From NCBI RefSeq assembly GCF_029784155.1, contig NC_073692.1:238408503-238472502 (forward strand): 64,000 bases of DNA, in the 5' to 3' direction. Source of the DNA: Uranotaenia lowii (lineage: Eukaryota; Arthropoda; Insecta; Diptera; Culicidae). The position numbers and the translations under genes were made by a program. Position 1 is the stretch's first letter, and each line of letters opens with the position of its first letter. The notes under the pieces are model-generated. The model did no database searches, was not told the DNA's origin, and worked only from the letters and a program-made list of their open reading frames with translations. Positions 24,201-34,954 of this stretch are shown in pieces.

Positions 24201-24807
24201 AATTAATCGATGTAAAATCGTTGACGCAATTCTAAAGTCCTGTGAAGAATTGAACATACAAATTCAGTGGATCCCTAGTCATATCGATCTTTCAGGGAAC
24301 GATATTGCAGATGAGTTGGCCAAAAAAGGAACCGGAACTAACGATATCGAATCGATACGAAACCCAATTTTGCTCAAGGACGCTTACCTCTATTTTGAAA
24401 AACATAAACAAAATCAAGCAAACAATTGGTATACAATGTACTCACAAGAACTCTCGAAAGGTCTTAAATTTTTCAATATTCAACCACAATTCTCTGCAAA
24501 ACCATGGTATCACAAAATGGATCTAACAAACACCGAAACCAGAACCCTCAATCGCCTTATGGCTGGGCACGACTACAGCAAATACTGGCTAAATAAGATG
24601 CGGATAGTAGATAACCCTAATTGCTAAAATTGCAACCAACCAGAAACGGCAGAACACCTTATCTTAAATTGTCACATGTACAAAGATCTCCGAACGAAAT
24701 TCAGCTTCGATGGTAAATTTACCAATATTGCTGAACTATTGAAGACAAAAGATACATTACTTCTAAAAGAAGTAGTAGAATTTTTAAAAAATGCTAAAAT
24801 GAACATC
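21215..24807 (+). pseudogene. ORF2 polyprotein (endonuclease, RT, RNase H), two lesions
   Basis: Residues 1-280 are the endonuclease: IIQSNIQSLSKNK at the start, LSETWS, GGVGIFLK and GGDVNCHHPAWGD. The frame shifts at 22020-22027 within an A run; the following frame resumes at KHIPKIWWDQQVEEAW and continues into reverse transcriptase with FIDLMNAFNAV (motif A), GLPQGDVLSPTLFNLY (motif B) and LQFADDFALVV (motif C, FADD). RNase H follows with IYTDASKLGDRCGIGVY, MTAELLAINTA, LTDSLSS and WIPSHIDLSGNDIADELAKK. A TAA at 24625 replaces a sense codon between the cysteines of the final NC..NC...HLILNC motif, and the frame then stays open to 24807. With only two point lesions the copy is fairly young. 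Confidence 0.85.
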
Positions 24808-25030
24808 TAAACTGTAACTTAGATTACCAAAAAGAAACTCTAGTAAAATAATCCTTACGATCACGTAACAAAAAATAAACACATACAAGAATACCGCTGG
24901 ATATATGGTCACAGTCACCGATCCAAATGTGGTCGCACCCGCTACCACAACCAAACAAGAAGAAGAAGAAGAAGAATTGGGAATTGGTTCGCTAAGAAAT
25001 AAAATAAAATACAAATACCTAAAGCTAGTG

Positions 25031-25935
25031 CTAAAAAGCAATTTTAAGTTGTGATGCTGTCATCAAAGCTTAGAGTCGTTACTTCCAAGGCGGGTATATA
25101 GTAAATTTAATAACCTTGGTTACTTCCTTGGGTGTTTGACGTTTCAAAGAGTTATTGAAATAATTTTTTTAAATGATTTTTTCAAAGCTGTAACATTTTT
25201 TTTTAAATAATAGGTTTATTTATCAAGGCATTTAAAAAGCTGTAACATGCTGAAAAAATGGACATTATATTTCAAAGACCGGATATTGAATGAAAATCAT
25301 ACGCGTTTACATTACGGTTCACAGCAAATCAGCTACAGCTGACCGTGGTAATCACATCATTCTTATTTACTACCGAGAAACACATACTTAGTCGATTGTT
25401 GTATTATTCTGTATTGCTATCTTCCGTCGCGACGCTATTCTTGGATGGTGCCATTATCTAGAAAGGGAAATTGATTGACGTGTGTAGTAAATCATACTGG
25501 CTTCGCTGTATGCGAATCGCAAGAAGAGAGCGCTTGATTTCAGGTGTGTTCAACAGAACTGAATCGAAATCAATTGAAATGGATTGACAGTTGATCAGCT
25601 GTTTTTCCAATTGACTTCAATCGATTTCTATCAGGCTGCTGAATGAACGGCCAGACACTAATACTAACGCGCTGTTTTTATTGTCATTTTCTTATTCAGC
25701 TATACTCTATGAGGTTTCAGGATTAATTTTCTTATATAAAAGAAGCAAAATCGTAATGGTCTTAAATTTTACTTTTAATTAATTTTTCGATTCCCGATGC
25801 GTCTCCGCTAGAATTGAAAAAAAAAACTGAGTTTATGATTCGACCCCACAAAAAAGGAAAATGAAAAAAATAACGGATAAAGTATTTTTTAATAAAGATT
25901 ATTTATTTCTGGAAAATTTTGTGTCTATTTTCCGG
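25031..25935. other. Intronic DNA with a small foldback element
   Basis: A short imperfect inverted repeat spans about 25548-25655, with GTTCAACAGAACTGAATCGA at the left and, inverted, CTGCTGAATGAACGGCC at the right. Its centre is palindromic (CAGTTGATCAGCTG). Otherwise AT-rich with no coding signal. Confidence 0.4.
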
Positions 25936-25954
25936 CTGGCTATCACAAAATACT

Positions 25955-26205
25955 GCATCTCTGACACAGCACCGCCGACACCACATCGACCGACATCAAT
26001 TTCACTGGCACAGCACCATCGACTCAGAATACCTGGCAGACTACGACTTTCACAGCAACACCGACCCAGCATGATTGGCACAGCACCACCGACACAGCAT
26101 GGCTGACACAGCAGCACCGACCAGCATCGACCAACACAGCACTACCGACACCGACTTAGCACGGCACAGCACCACCGACTCAGTACACGACAGAGGACAC
26201 CGCAC
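25955..26205. repeat. Degenerate CAGCACCACCGACA tandem repeat
   Basis: About fifteen imperfect units built on CAGCACCACCGACA (variants CAGCACCATCGACTCAG, CAGCATGGCTGACA, CAGCACTACCGACA). The composition, rich in C and A, contrasts with the AT-rich intron around it. Frames through it are simple-sequence artefacts. Confidence 0.7.
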
Positions 26206-26852
26206 CGAATGACATCACTTTCAAACTTGAATATTAAAAAACAAAACCGAATCAGCTGTTTTTTGACAGTAAACAACTGCATTTGTGTTAGTGCGATAGA
26301 AACCGATAGAAACGAATCCTGCTCTCGAGCTTGATCGATTTCGATTGGTTTCGATCGATTCCGATTGGCTTCATTGAACGTCAATTGGATTAGTTTCGAT
26401 CACAACATTGGCTGAGTGAACAACAATTTACCAATCGAAATCGATTGAAACCGATTTCAATTGGCTGTTGAACGGGCTTTTCATCGATTATTTCAACTAA
26501 CATAACGGATTTGATTGAATTGACCGAGGTTGAACTTGAGATAGCTTTCCTATGTTAGAGAACTGTTGGACTAAAAGATGTTAAAAATGATTAAATACAA
26601 GGTTATTACAAAATTCTACTTAGTTTGAACCATAAGTGTAGCTAATTTAAACTTTTAAGAAATCGATATTACTGATGTTTGATATTTAAATCTTTTGATT
26701 TCGTTCCTGGTATTAGGTATTCATTTATTTATGCATATTAGAACTTCGATTTTTTTTCATCATAAAGAAATTACAAAAATCGAAAAAAGTACTTATTCCG
26801 AGGAGCTTAAAGCGAGCGAAACTGACCAATAGATACTCGTTCTACATTTCAG

Positions 26853-27328
26853 GCCTGTTCGAGAAACGCCGCTTCCGGAACTTCTTGATCTACGTTCAGG
26901 ACTTCGTGCAGGATGATCCCAAAACGTGGGGCGACTTTGACCCATCCGCCAAGAGCATGCAGGAACTGTACGATAAATTCGGACTGGACAAGAACACGCA
27001 AGATTTCGTAGGTCACGCTCTGGCTCTGTACCGTGACGACGAATATCTGGCGGAACCGGCCGTCAAGACCGTCAACCGCATCAAGTTGTACTCAGACTCC
27101 CTTGCTCGTTATGGCAAATCACCGTACCTGTATCCGATGTACGGTTTGGGAGAACTGCCACAGGGATTCGCTCGGCTGTCGGCCATCTATGGTGGCACCT
27201 ACATGCTGGACAAACCAATCGATGAGATTGTCTACGACGACAGCGGTAAGGTAGTGGGTGTACGCTCTGGCACCGAAGTGGCCAAATGCAAGCAGGTATA
27301 CTGTGATCCCACCTATGTACCTGATAAG
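26853..27328 (+). CDS. Gdi: Rab GDP dissociation inhibitor, coding exon 2
   Basis: Begins after the acceptor CATTTCAG and completes a Gly codon split by intron 1, giving [20 protein letters not shown]. It covers residues 132-290 and contains [20 protein letters not shown] and the conserved [29 protein letters not shown], which in GDI/REP proteins forms sequence-conserved region 3, part of the Rab-binding platform. It ends in phase 0 at DPTYVPDK before GTAAGC (27329). No lesions. Confidence 0.97.
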
Positions 27329-27396
27329 GTAAGCTCGATAGGACGCATTTCTTCTGCTCAGAGTAGCTAATTTTTTTTTCTTTTTCAATTCCTAAG

Positions 27397-27858
27397 GTGC
27401 GCATCAAGGGAAAGGTGATCCGATGCATTTGCCTGCTGGATCATCCAGTGGCCAACACCAAGGACGCCTTGTCCACACAGATCATCATTCCGCAGAAGCA
27501 GGTCGGACGTCGCTCCGACATCTACGTTTCGCTCATCAGCTCGACTCACCAGGTTTCGGCCAAGGGTTGGTTCATTGGCATGGTATCTACAACAGTAGAA
27601 ACCGCAAATCCGGAGGAGGAAATCCGACCTGGACTTGATTTGTTGTCTCCGATTGCACAAAAGTTCATTTCGGTGTCGGATTACTACGAGCCCACCGACA
27701 ATGGACTGCAGTCGCAGGTGTTCATCTCTGAATCGTACGACGCCACTACACACTTCGAGACTACCTGTCTGGATGTGTTGGATATCTTCAAGCGTGGAAC
27801 CGGGGAAGACTTCGACTTCTCCAAGATCAAACAGGAACTCGGGGATGAGGAGCTGTAA
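27397..27858 (+). CDS. Gdi: Rab GDP dissociation inhibitor, coding exon 3 and stop
   Basis: Starts after a 68 bp intron (GTAAGC...CCTAAG). It encodes the last 153 residues, beginning VRIKGKVIRCICLLDHPV and including NTKDALSTQIIIPQKQVGR, STTVETANPEEEIRPGLDLL and the C-terminal TTHFETTCLDVLDIFKRGTG. The TAA at 27856-27858 follows GDEEL. Together the three exons give 443 codons with no gap. The 3' untranslated region probably extends well downstream; one candidate AATAAA is at 28849-28854. Confidence 0.97.
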   Translation: MRIKGKVIRCICLLDHPVANTKDALSTQIIIPQKQVGRRSDIYVSLISSTHQVSAKGWFIGMVSTTVETANPEEEIRPGLDLLSPIAQKFISVSDYYEPTDNGLQSQVFISESYDATTHFETTCLDVLDIFKRGTGEDFDFSKIKQELGDEEL

Positions 27859-30060
27859 TTTGTGGGTTGAGAACAATTGAAAAAAAGACAAGATCACTCA
27901 AACTTCTCAGAAGTGACCCTCTTTCGGAAAAAGGGACAAACATCATCCAGAGGAATGGAAAGAGCAAATCATCTTCTCTCAGATAAGAAGAAAATATTAT
28001 TGATTATGATTATAATATGAAGAAAATCCGCATCTGATACATTATGAATATTTACTGCTATTTTTATTAGTATCAAAAAATTACTTTAAAAATATTATAT
28101 TGTGTAACAGACATGCTATTGTAAGGTATTTTGAAATCAATTTGCGAATACAATAGAAAGGGAATGCATACAAATTTATAAGAAGAGCTCACACTTGTTG
28201 GTTCTTTTTTGATAGAGTTTGTGGCTAAGGCAAACCCCATCGAGGCATTACTGTTGATTACAAAAATCCAGTGGAAATGAATACATCGAACTTTCCAAGA
28301 AATTTGTACGACCGAAGAAGAAAGTACGGACAAATATAAATAAATGAATTTGTGATGCAGCGCTATACACAATCGCTTGGTTTAGTTGGTCTTTCTTGGT
28401 TACGGTTGAATTTTAGTAACTAAACGCCGCTACCGAATGTTATTCAACCGAACAAAAACGAGTATTGTTTCATGTCAGGTTCATGTTTTCGTCGCAAAAC
28501 ATTGTTACGATCACTGGTAGAATTTCTATGGGTATGAAAAAATCCCATACACCATTTAAAATCTTATACAACTAGTGTTTTGCTTTGACGGGTGTTAGTA
28601 GAAATCAGATAATTATATCAGCTAAACGCTATGCCACAGGAAACAAAAACATCTATTACTAATTAACGAAAAAAAAGTGCAACGGTGAGGGTAAAACCGC
28701 TTAATTATAATGTGCAAACATCAGAAGGATGAAAAAGTTAGAATAACCAAATTTATCAACATATTGTATTCACCAAAATCAAGAGTATCCCATTCTAATT
28801 ATTATTAATGAACGAGAAAACCTGTGCATGAAATTCAACCAATCAGTAAATAAAACCATATAATTTTGGCTTTTAAAAATGGACTCCCCATTTGTTTTTT
28901 AATTTGTGATGTTTTCCCTTAAAGGTTTATAATCTGTCAAGACATGACAAAATAAGAATAATTTCTCAACTATAATTATCTCAAGTAATAACATGAATCG
29001 AAATTCCTAACAATTCGTATGTGAACCTTATCGTACTCTGCGCGAGGAAATGATGGTAGTCAAATGTTATCTTTGCAAGTAAGCTAAAGGAAAAAAAATT
29101 GAAATCCATATGTGAAAGTGAATAAAAAAATATACTATAAGCCTGTTCACGTGATAGCATTAAAACAAAAGCAAATTCAGATCAAACCATACTGGACGGA
29201 ACCATTCCTGTTTACTACGAATTTAAATTGATAAAATTCGAGAACAACGCGAAACAGTATAATACAGCATTTGTAAATCTCGAAATTGCTTTGCCAACCA
29301 ACAAACAAGTTATAAATTATACATAACAGCGAAAGCTTACAGTTGAAAGAAAAAAGGAAACTCCATCAACCGGTATGAAGTTTTGGATAAATTTAAGAGA
29401 CATTAAACGTAAAAAACGGTGTTGTTTTCCTTGTGTAATTCAATATGTCAATCTTTCTAACATAACAGCATTGTATAACTATTTCCAACTGATTTTCGTT
29501 GAACTCATTTCAATCCAGGATCACAAATAAACTCCAAGAAAGTAGAATCACCGAAACACACACAGCATTGCCCTATAGAAATTCTCTAAATACTTTTCAT
29601 CACCCACTCGGTACTGCTAGAAACAAGTCATAAAAAAGGAAGCAAAGAAGCCCCTGCATCTATGCAAGAATAGAAAAAAAGAGTGAACGGAAATCTAAAC
29701 CCAACAAATAAAGAAATTTTCATCCTAGTACGAAATTGGTTCTCACAAAGAGGAAGAAAACAATATTCGATGTGTTATTTTGGGCATTTTATATGATGAC
29801 AGCCTTTTGATCATTATGAACGATACTTCGATCTTGATCTCAATTGTTTTTCTTATGACTTTAGAACAATTTAACTTCAACAGCACCTTATGCTGTGCTG
29901 TTGAGGTTAAATTGTGCTGTTGAGCTTATCGTATACAAAATAATTTAAGTTTAAAATAAATTTATTATTAAAACATTATCAGCTTATTTCCCCAACATTC
30001 AGAACAACTTACACAAATAAATATCTAGAGGTTTGCTTTAATAAACAAACCTTTGATTAA
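27859..30060. other. Gdi 3' region and intergenic DNA
   Basis: AT-rich and without recognisable frames. Several AATAAA signals occur. A strong short hairpin lies at about 29868-29926, where CAATTTAACTTCAACAGCAC is followed, after a short loop, by its near-perfect complement. Confidence 0.4.
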
Positions 30061-30579
30061 AGAAATGCCTACTATGGACTCCACAAGCAACTGCGGTCGA
30101 GAAGGCTTAGCCCTCGCACGAAGTGCAACCTGTATACGACGCTTATTAGACCGGTTGTTCTCTACGGGCACGAGACATGGATATTGCTCGAGGAGGACCT
30201 GCGTACACTCGGAGTATTCGAGCGACGAGTGTTAAGAACCATCTTTGGCGGCGTACAGGAGAACGGAATGTGGAGGCGAAGGATGAACCACGAGCTCGCG
30301 CGACTCTACGGCGAACCCAGTATCCAGAAGGTGGTGAAGGCTGGCCGGATACGCTGGGCGGGACATGTTGCGAGAATGCCGGATGACTGTCCTGCAAAAC
30401 AGGTGTTCGCCACGAATCCGGTAGGAACAAGACGAGCAGGGGCGCAACGAGCGAGGTGGTTAGACCAAGTGGAGCGTGATCTGGCGAACGTGGGGTGCCC
30501 GAGAAATTGGAGAACGGTTGCCATGGACCGAGTGAATTTTAGGAATTATGTTCGTCAAGTTATGTCGTAAGACAGAATA

Positions 30580-31808
30580 GGGGAGATGAGGGCATAACGA
30601 GCACCCAGGGCATAATGAGCACTCCTTTTTTCTACATAAGTACGTATTTTCTTAAACAAATTTTCATAAGGATTTGTTGCGTACTATCCATAGTATTAAT
30701 TTTTCACCAAAAAAGAAATATCCTTCTCATCTTTACAGAAATATTAAATAATAACCAGCAAGGTTCTAAAGTGACGAAAATATTATAATTTTTGAGCACC
30801 ACCAAATAAGCTTTTATGACCTTTAAATCATTTTGATCTGAAATGTACGCACTGCAACATGATCTACACATTGTTTCTCAATTTTCAACATCATAAAATT
30901 TTTGATTTTTCACTTAAATAAATTTTAAAACGCTTTTTTACTTTAATTTGTTCACTAGAGGCGAATAGAGCACTTTCAATAAAGGCATAATGAGCATTTT
31001 CTGCCGAGGAATCTAGCAGCGAATTCAATTCGATGAAGTCAACTGAATAATAGAGCTACAGCTTGGCTTGTTTCGTCTGTCGATTTGGCCTATTGGTAAG
31101 GTGTCGGAGAGGTAATCAGTAGACTCGAGTTCGATTCCTGATCGAGGAGATTTTTTTTGCACATACCATTCATGATTGATTTTTTTTTTATTGTTACATT
31201 ATACGGCTAATAGCATCAAAGCATCATCCGTCAAACAAAACACCAGAAACATAATGTATGAGCATGTGTTCATTCTTTGAATTCTACAAACAGACCTAGA
31301 TTATTTTGTTATTGCTTTGTTTGATGAATCTATATACGCCTCACCGTTTAGTGCAATCATGATCATGAATGATAAATGAAAAAAAAATCACCTCGACCAG
31401 GAATCGAAGTCGAGCCTACTGATTACCTCTCCGACATCTAACCAATAGGCCAAATCGTCAGACGATGCAAGTTAAGCTGTAGCTCTATTACTCAGTTGAC
31501 TTCATCGAGTCGAATTCGCTGCTAGATTCCCCGGCTGAAAATGCTCATTATGCCTTCAATAATGGTGCTCATACTGCCTCGGGGGGTTTCTCATTATGCC
31601 TCTACAGTGACTGGTTTTCAGCTTTTGGCAAAAATTTTAAAAATGCATTTTTAAACGTTTTTATCTTCTTTTTCAAGTTTCATCCAGTTAGGCAATAGAC
31701 TATTTGAGTGTCTGAACACGAAACAATGATGTAATTCACATATTACAGCTGTTCTCTATGGTTAAATAAGCGTTTTCCTTAAGGTGGCCATTATGCCTCC
31801 ATCTCCCC
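30580..31808. mobile_element. Foldback MITE (GGGGAGATGAGGGCATAA ends) carrying tRNA-like arms
   Basis: The ends are GGGGAGATGAGGGCATAA and, inverted, TTATGCCTCCATCTCCCC. TA stands at 30578-30579 and 31809-31810, and the uninterrupted RTE copy at 6434-6443 reads GGAATACTAT, so the TA duplication is confirmed against an empty-site relative. Inside, 30980-31150 and 31385-31565 form long inverted arms (about 170 bp) separated by some 230 bp. Each arm contains TTTGGCCTATTGGT...GTCGGAGAGGTAATCAGTAG...TTCGATTCCTG, with A-box-like and B-box-like words of a tRNA gene. It has no open frame of note. Confidence 0.8.
31075..31150 (+). repeat. tRNA-like sequence in the left MITE arm (inverted copy at 31388-31462)
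   Basis: The stretch has an A-box-like GGCCTATTGGTAAG and a B-box-like GAGTTCGATTCCT about 45 bases later, the spacing expected of a tRNA internal promoter. A mirror copy with GGCCTATTGGTTAGATG and ACTTCGATTCCTGG lies on the minus strand at about 31388-31462. A clean four-arm cloverleaf could not be drawn by eye, so it is called tRNA-derived, not a functional tRNA. Confidence 0.45.
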
Positions 31809-32236
31809 TACTATGTAAATAAAATAATAAATTGATTAAAGAAAATCTAAACTTAAAAAACTGATATTCGATTCAGGCATTTTTTTTATTTGCTTGTCCG
31901 CAGACATATTTTTTAAAATTAATCCACTGGACCAAGGTTTGAATCATTCGAACTGATAACTTGTCTTTGATATTATTTTTTCCTCTTGATGTACTCATTA
32001 TTTCCAACTGTTTAAAATGATTTTTATAGTAATAAAAAATCATGAAATGAAGGGTTAAGCCATTAATGAGTAATTTTGAACCATTTTTATCAGAATTTGA
32101 ACTATTTTGCATGCAAATCTCATTCCTTGGAATCACTGTACGGTTTCTGTGAAATATTTCAAGAACGTAAACAATCAACCAACCATCAGTGATGAAGTGA
32201 AAATCGTGTCGTGAAAATAGTTTGGGAAATCGCGTG

Positions 32237-32457
32237 ATGCTTAAGTTGGAAGTTTTCCAGGAAAATGCTGCCAAGGAAGCCATAGTTTATCATACAAAAA
32301 TAGGCAACCGATGGCAGTTTTCTTATGGACGGCTGTGGGAAGAGATCGAAAATATTCGGAAGTTTATAGGTGACACTGGCTTCCAAACAGAGGGAAATAT
32401 TTCTTCAATCGGACTAATTTTAAACCATTCCGCAGTTCTCATTGCTGCCATCTGTGG
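32237..32457 (+). CDS. AASDH/ACSF4-like adenylating enzyme, coding exon 1
   Basis: Starts at an ATG (32237) giving MLKLEVFQENAAKEAIVYHT, followed by FSYGRLWEEIENI and SIGLILNHSAVLIAAICG, the N-terminal strand-helix pattern of ANL-type acyl-adenylating enzymes. It ends two bases into a Gly codon at a GTGAGT donor (32458). The next exon at 39278 begins CATAAATCTC, restoring the codon. The start is the first in-frame ATG in the exon; an upstream non-coding exon is possible. Confidence 0.8.
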
Positions 32458-32691
32458 GTGAGTATCAGGTACAACCTCCTGGCAGGTTGTTCGCGCTTAA
32501 CTTGTTTAAAGACACGAAAAATAAAAAAAAGGTAAAATTTACCGAGAAGCAGAGGTAATTGTTTTTCACGCAAATTTCTAGATAAATTTTACCTTTTTTT
32601 GGTTTCGCCGACTAGAAATGTATATTCTACCGGTTTCTCTTTACTGACTAAAGATTATGTTCTGTCTTGTCATCAAATAATTAGGGGCCGT

Positions 32692-33716
32692 TCACTAATT
32701 ACGTAAGCACGATTTTGGAAATTTTGAACCCTCCCTCCCCCCCTGGTAAGACAAAGTAAGATTTTTCAAAACCCCCCCTCCCCCCCTACTAAGATCTTAC
32801 GTTTATTTATTCTGTGAGAAATTGACACGTTTTTTTCAAAAATAGCAAAGCACTTTTTAAGTAAAACTTAATAACTGCATTTGAAAAGCACAATTTATAC
32901 AACACAACAGATTAAATGTCTTAAACGATTATAGAGAACATTATATGCTCGAGGTAAAAATAATCTTCAAAAAATTTCCACAATCGAATTGACAATATCG
33001 AATCTTAATTCCGATTAAAAAAAAGTTATCAGGTTAGCACAAGGTACCATAAAAATTGTTATGCTTTTGAACTGAAAATCATAAAAATCAAATAAAAAAA
33101 TAATACTACTAGAATTGGTGTGAAAAAGTTAAACGTCAATTATGTACGTTGTCAACTAGCCTAAAAGTTCAGATTCATTTCATGATAGTTCAGATTCATT
33201 TCATGATGATAGCCTATCTATGAAAAACCTGTCAAGAAGTTCATTATCCAAAGCACCTTATATTGATTTTTAAAGATTTTTCTTGATGAAGTCATTTTCG
33301 AAATATGCTGGATTCAAATCGTGGTCTCACAATGCGCCACTTTCCCTTTAGTTTCTATAAACTTCTCAATTCAAATGATTGTTATGAAGAACAGCAAAAA
33401 GCGATGTGACTAAATGGTTTTTGTTGGCATGTTTTTTTAATTCATTCTCTATAAATTTTATAGAACCAGATTTTTCTATTAATTTAAAGACATTAAAAAA
33501 AATAACAAACCATTAAGAATAACCAACAAATTAGGTAGTAGTGAGAGAAAAAAAATAAAATGGTTATGGCTGTGGAATGGCTTTGATGAATTATCAATAT
33601 AACATTTCTTACGTAAGATTTTAGGAAGCCCCCCTACCCCCCTAGTAAGAAATCGTAAGAAAATGTGAAACACCCCCATCCCCCCTATGTGCTTACGTAA
33701 TTAGTGAACGGCCCCT
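32692..33716. mobile_element. Harbinger-like MITE with TTA duplication
   Basis: The terminal inverted repeats are GGGGCCGTTCACTAATTACG at the left and CGTAATTAGTGAACGGCCCC at the right, extending inwards to TAAGCAC/GTGCTTA. TTA flanks both sides. Next to each end are C-rich tracts (CCCTCCCCCCC and CCCCCCTACCCCCC) and TCTTACG words that also mirror each other. This end sequence and TSD fit PIF/Harbinger-type MITEs common in insects. The interior, about 900 bp, is AT-rich and non-coding. Confidence 0.8.
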
Positions 33717-33853
33717 TAAAAACAAAAACACAAATTCCTTTATTTGAAATTAATTTATTCATTGAAATGACAGTAGCCTTAAAATAACATATAAATGTTG
33801 CACAAGGTTAAGGATGTACAATTAGTTAGGAGAGATTACTAAATAGGGAACAT

Positions 33854-34954
33854 CCATAAATGACGTAGCTTTTTTTTGAGTTTTTTATACTCCCCTCCCC
33901 CCCGTAGCATTTCGTCACAAAGTCATAGACCCCCCCCCTAGATAATAACGTAGCTTTAATACCCCCCCCCCCCCCCCCCATTTTTAAAAATCGGTTTTTA
34001 ATTAATTCGCTCAGGCCGAAACCGTCATTCACTTCTTCTCTTTTGCCTCTCTCGTGTTGGGCGTCGATCGTGGCGACAGACGTTTTATTTCAAAAGAGAG
34101 GGAGAGAACAGAAAATCTGCGACTGTATGCGTATGTATGGAAAACGCACAACCAAGGGGCGCGTGAAATTGAAAATTACTCAAAACAATTTTGACTTTTT
34201 TTTCGATATTTAATTAAAGCTACGTACACTCAGAAATGAATAAAATATTAAAATAATTAGTTTTCAGGCATTCGGTTATTTCTCTGACAAAAATAAACTG
34301 GAACCATTAAAAATAATAACTCACAATCATTTCTTGGCGAGAAATGAAGCAATGCATAAAATTAAATAACGGCGATATTTTTTTCTCAAACAAACGCTTT
34401 GTCTTGAATACGTTTGAGTCCCAGCTAAACAGGTAGAGCACGTGCTTGATACTTCAGTTGCAAAATGCCCCTTAACTTGACTGCATTATAATTCCATCCT
34501 CTTTGAAAATGTATTTAAAAAGAATGGAATCCGTAGCGGCAAGTTATTCTTAACAGGGGCAAGTGTACCTGTTTTGTATGCTATGGTCAATCATGTTAAC
34601 CATAGAATTTGTACGAAAATCAAACGATTCATTCTGATTCAAGCGTTTGCTTTAAAGCCACGGTCGCAACTTTTTTTCCCAACCACCAGATGTCGCTTCC
34701 GTAAGAATCCCAATGCATAAAATTTAATTATACCGGGATATTTCTCGGCGAGAAATCTCCAGTAATTACAACGCAGAGAAATAACTCAGTGAGTGGCACG
34801 GTAAAGCATGAAAAATAATATATTTATATTTTTTTCATTTCTGAGTGTAGCTTTACTTGAACCCCTACCCCCCCCCCCACTCGTCACACATCGTCACACA
34901 AAGTCAAACCCACCCCCCTCCCCCCCAAATGCTACGTCATTTATGGATGTTCCC
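33854..34954. mobile_element. MITE with GGGAACATCCATAAATGACG ends
   Basis: The left end GGGAACATCCATAAATGACG mirrors the right end CGTCATTTATGGATGTTCCC. Both ends are followed inward by C-rich tracts and GTCACAAAGTCA-type words. ATA stands next to both ends. The same architecture, terminal repeat plus C-rich subterminal tract, is shared with the neighbouring Harbinger-like MITE, so the two may use related transposases. A second MITE (34227-34847) sits inside. Confidence 0.75.
34227..34847. mobile_element. MITE nested in a MITE (CACTCAGAAATGAA ends)
   Basis: The ends CACTCAGAAATGAA and TTCATTTCTGAGTG are inverted repeats flanked by TA at 34225-34226 and 34848-34849. The inner arms also mirror each other: GCAATGCATAAAATTAAAT near 34350 resembles CAATGCATAAAATTTAATTA near 34710, and TTTCTTGGCGAGAAAT pairs with TTTCTCGGCGAGAAAT. 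The insertion interrupts the AGCTACGT word of the outer element. Confidence 0.7.

Larger units (their letters stand above)
19500..25030 (+). mobile_element. Non-LTR retrotransposon with RNase H, nearly full length
   Basis: A two-ORF LINE lying in the same orientation as Gdi. It has a 5' leader of a few hundred bases, ORF1 at 19833-21188, a 26-base spacer with a long A run, and ORF2 from 21215 to about 24807. ORF2 carries an APE-type endonuclease, reverse transcriptase and RNase H, which places it in the I/LOA-type group. Two lesions break ORF2: a frameshift in an A run at 22020-22027 and a TAA at 24625-24627 inside the C-terminal Cys/His motif. The exact termini were not resolved; no obvious poly-A or target duplication was seen near 25030. 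Confidence 0.85.
12200..26852 (+). other. Gdi: Intron 1 of Gdi (14.65 kb), host to foreign sequence
   Basis: The donor GTAAGT at 12200 and the acceptor TTTCAG ending at 26852 join [11 protein letters not shown] without a frame change. The intron holds the Vps13/Nup205 chimeric pseudogene block on the opposite strand, a palindromic GTTTGGCATAA repeat, a two-ORF non-LTR retrotransposon in the same orientation as the gene, a CAGCACCACCGACA repeat and small foldback elements. The second and last introns of the coding region differ sharply in size: intron 2 is only 68 bp. Confidence 0.9.
30062..31835 (+). mobile_element. Short RTE-clade fragment split by a MITE
   Basis: A second 5'-truncated copy of the RTE seen at 5245-6470. 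It begins at codons matching YYGLHKQLRSR, runs through RIRWAGHVARMPDDCPAKQ to the TAA at 30568-30570, and is about 97 percent alike by eye to the first copy in the overlap. At 30578-30579 the 3' tail is interrupted by a 1229 bp MITE. The tail resumes at 31811 with CTATGTAAATAAAATAATAA. This dates the MITE insertion as later than the RTE insertion. Confidence 0.8.

Noticed and set aside
25861..26106. Plus-strand open frame overlapping the tandem repeat
   Set aside because: Its coding appearance comes from the simple repeat.
25955..26205. Possible CRISPR-like array of CAGCACCACCGACA units
   Set aside because: The units are degenerate and contiguous with no unique spacers, and the genome is eukaryotic; it is a tandem repeat.
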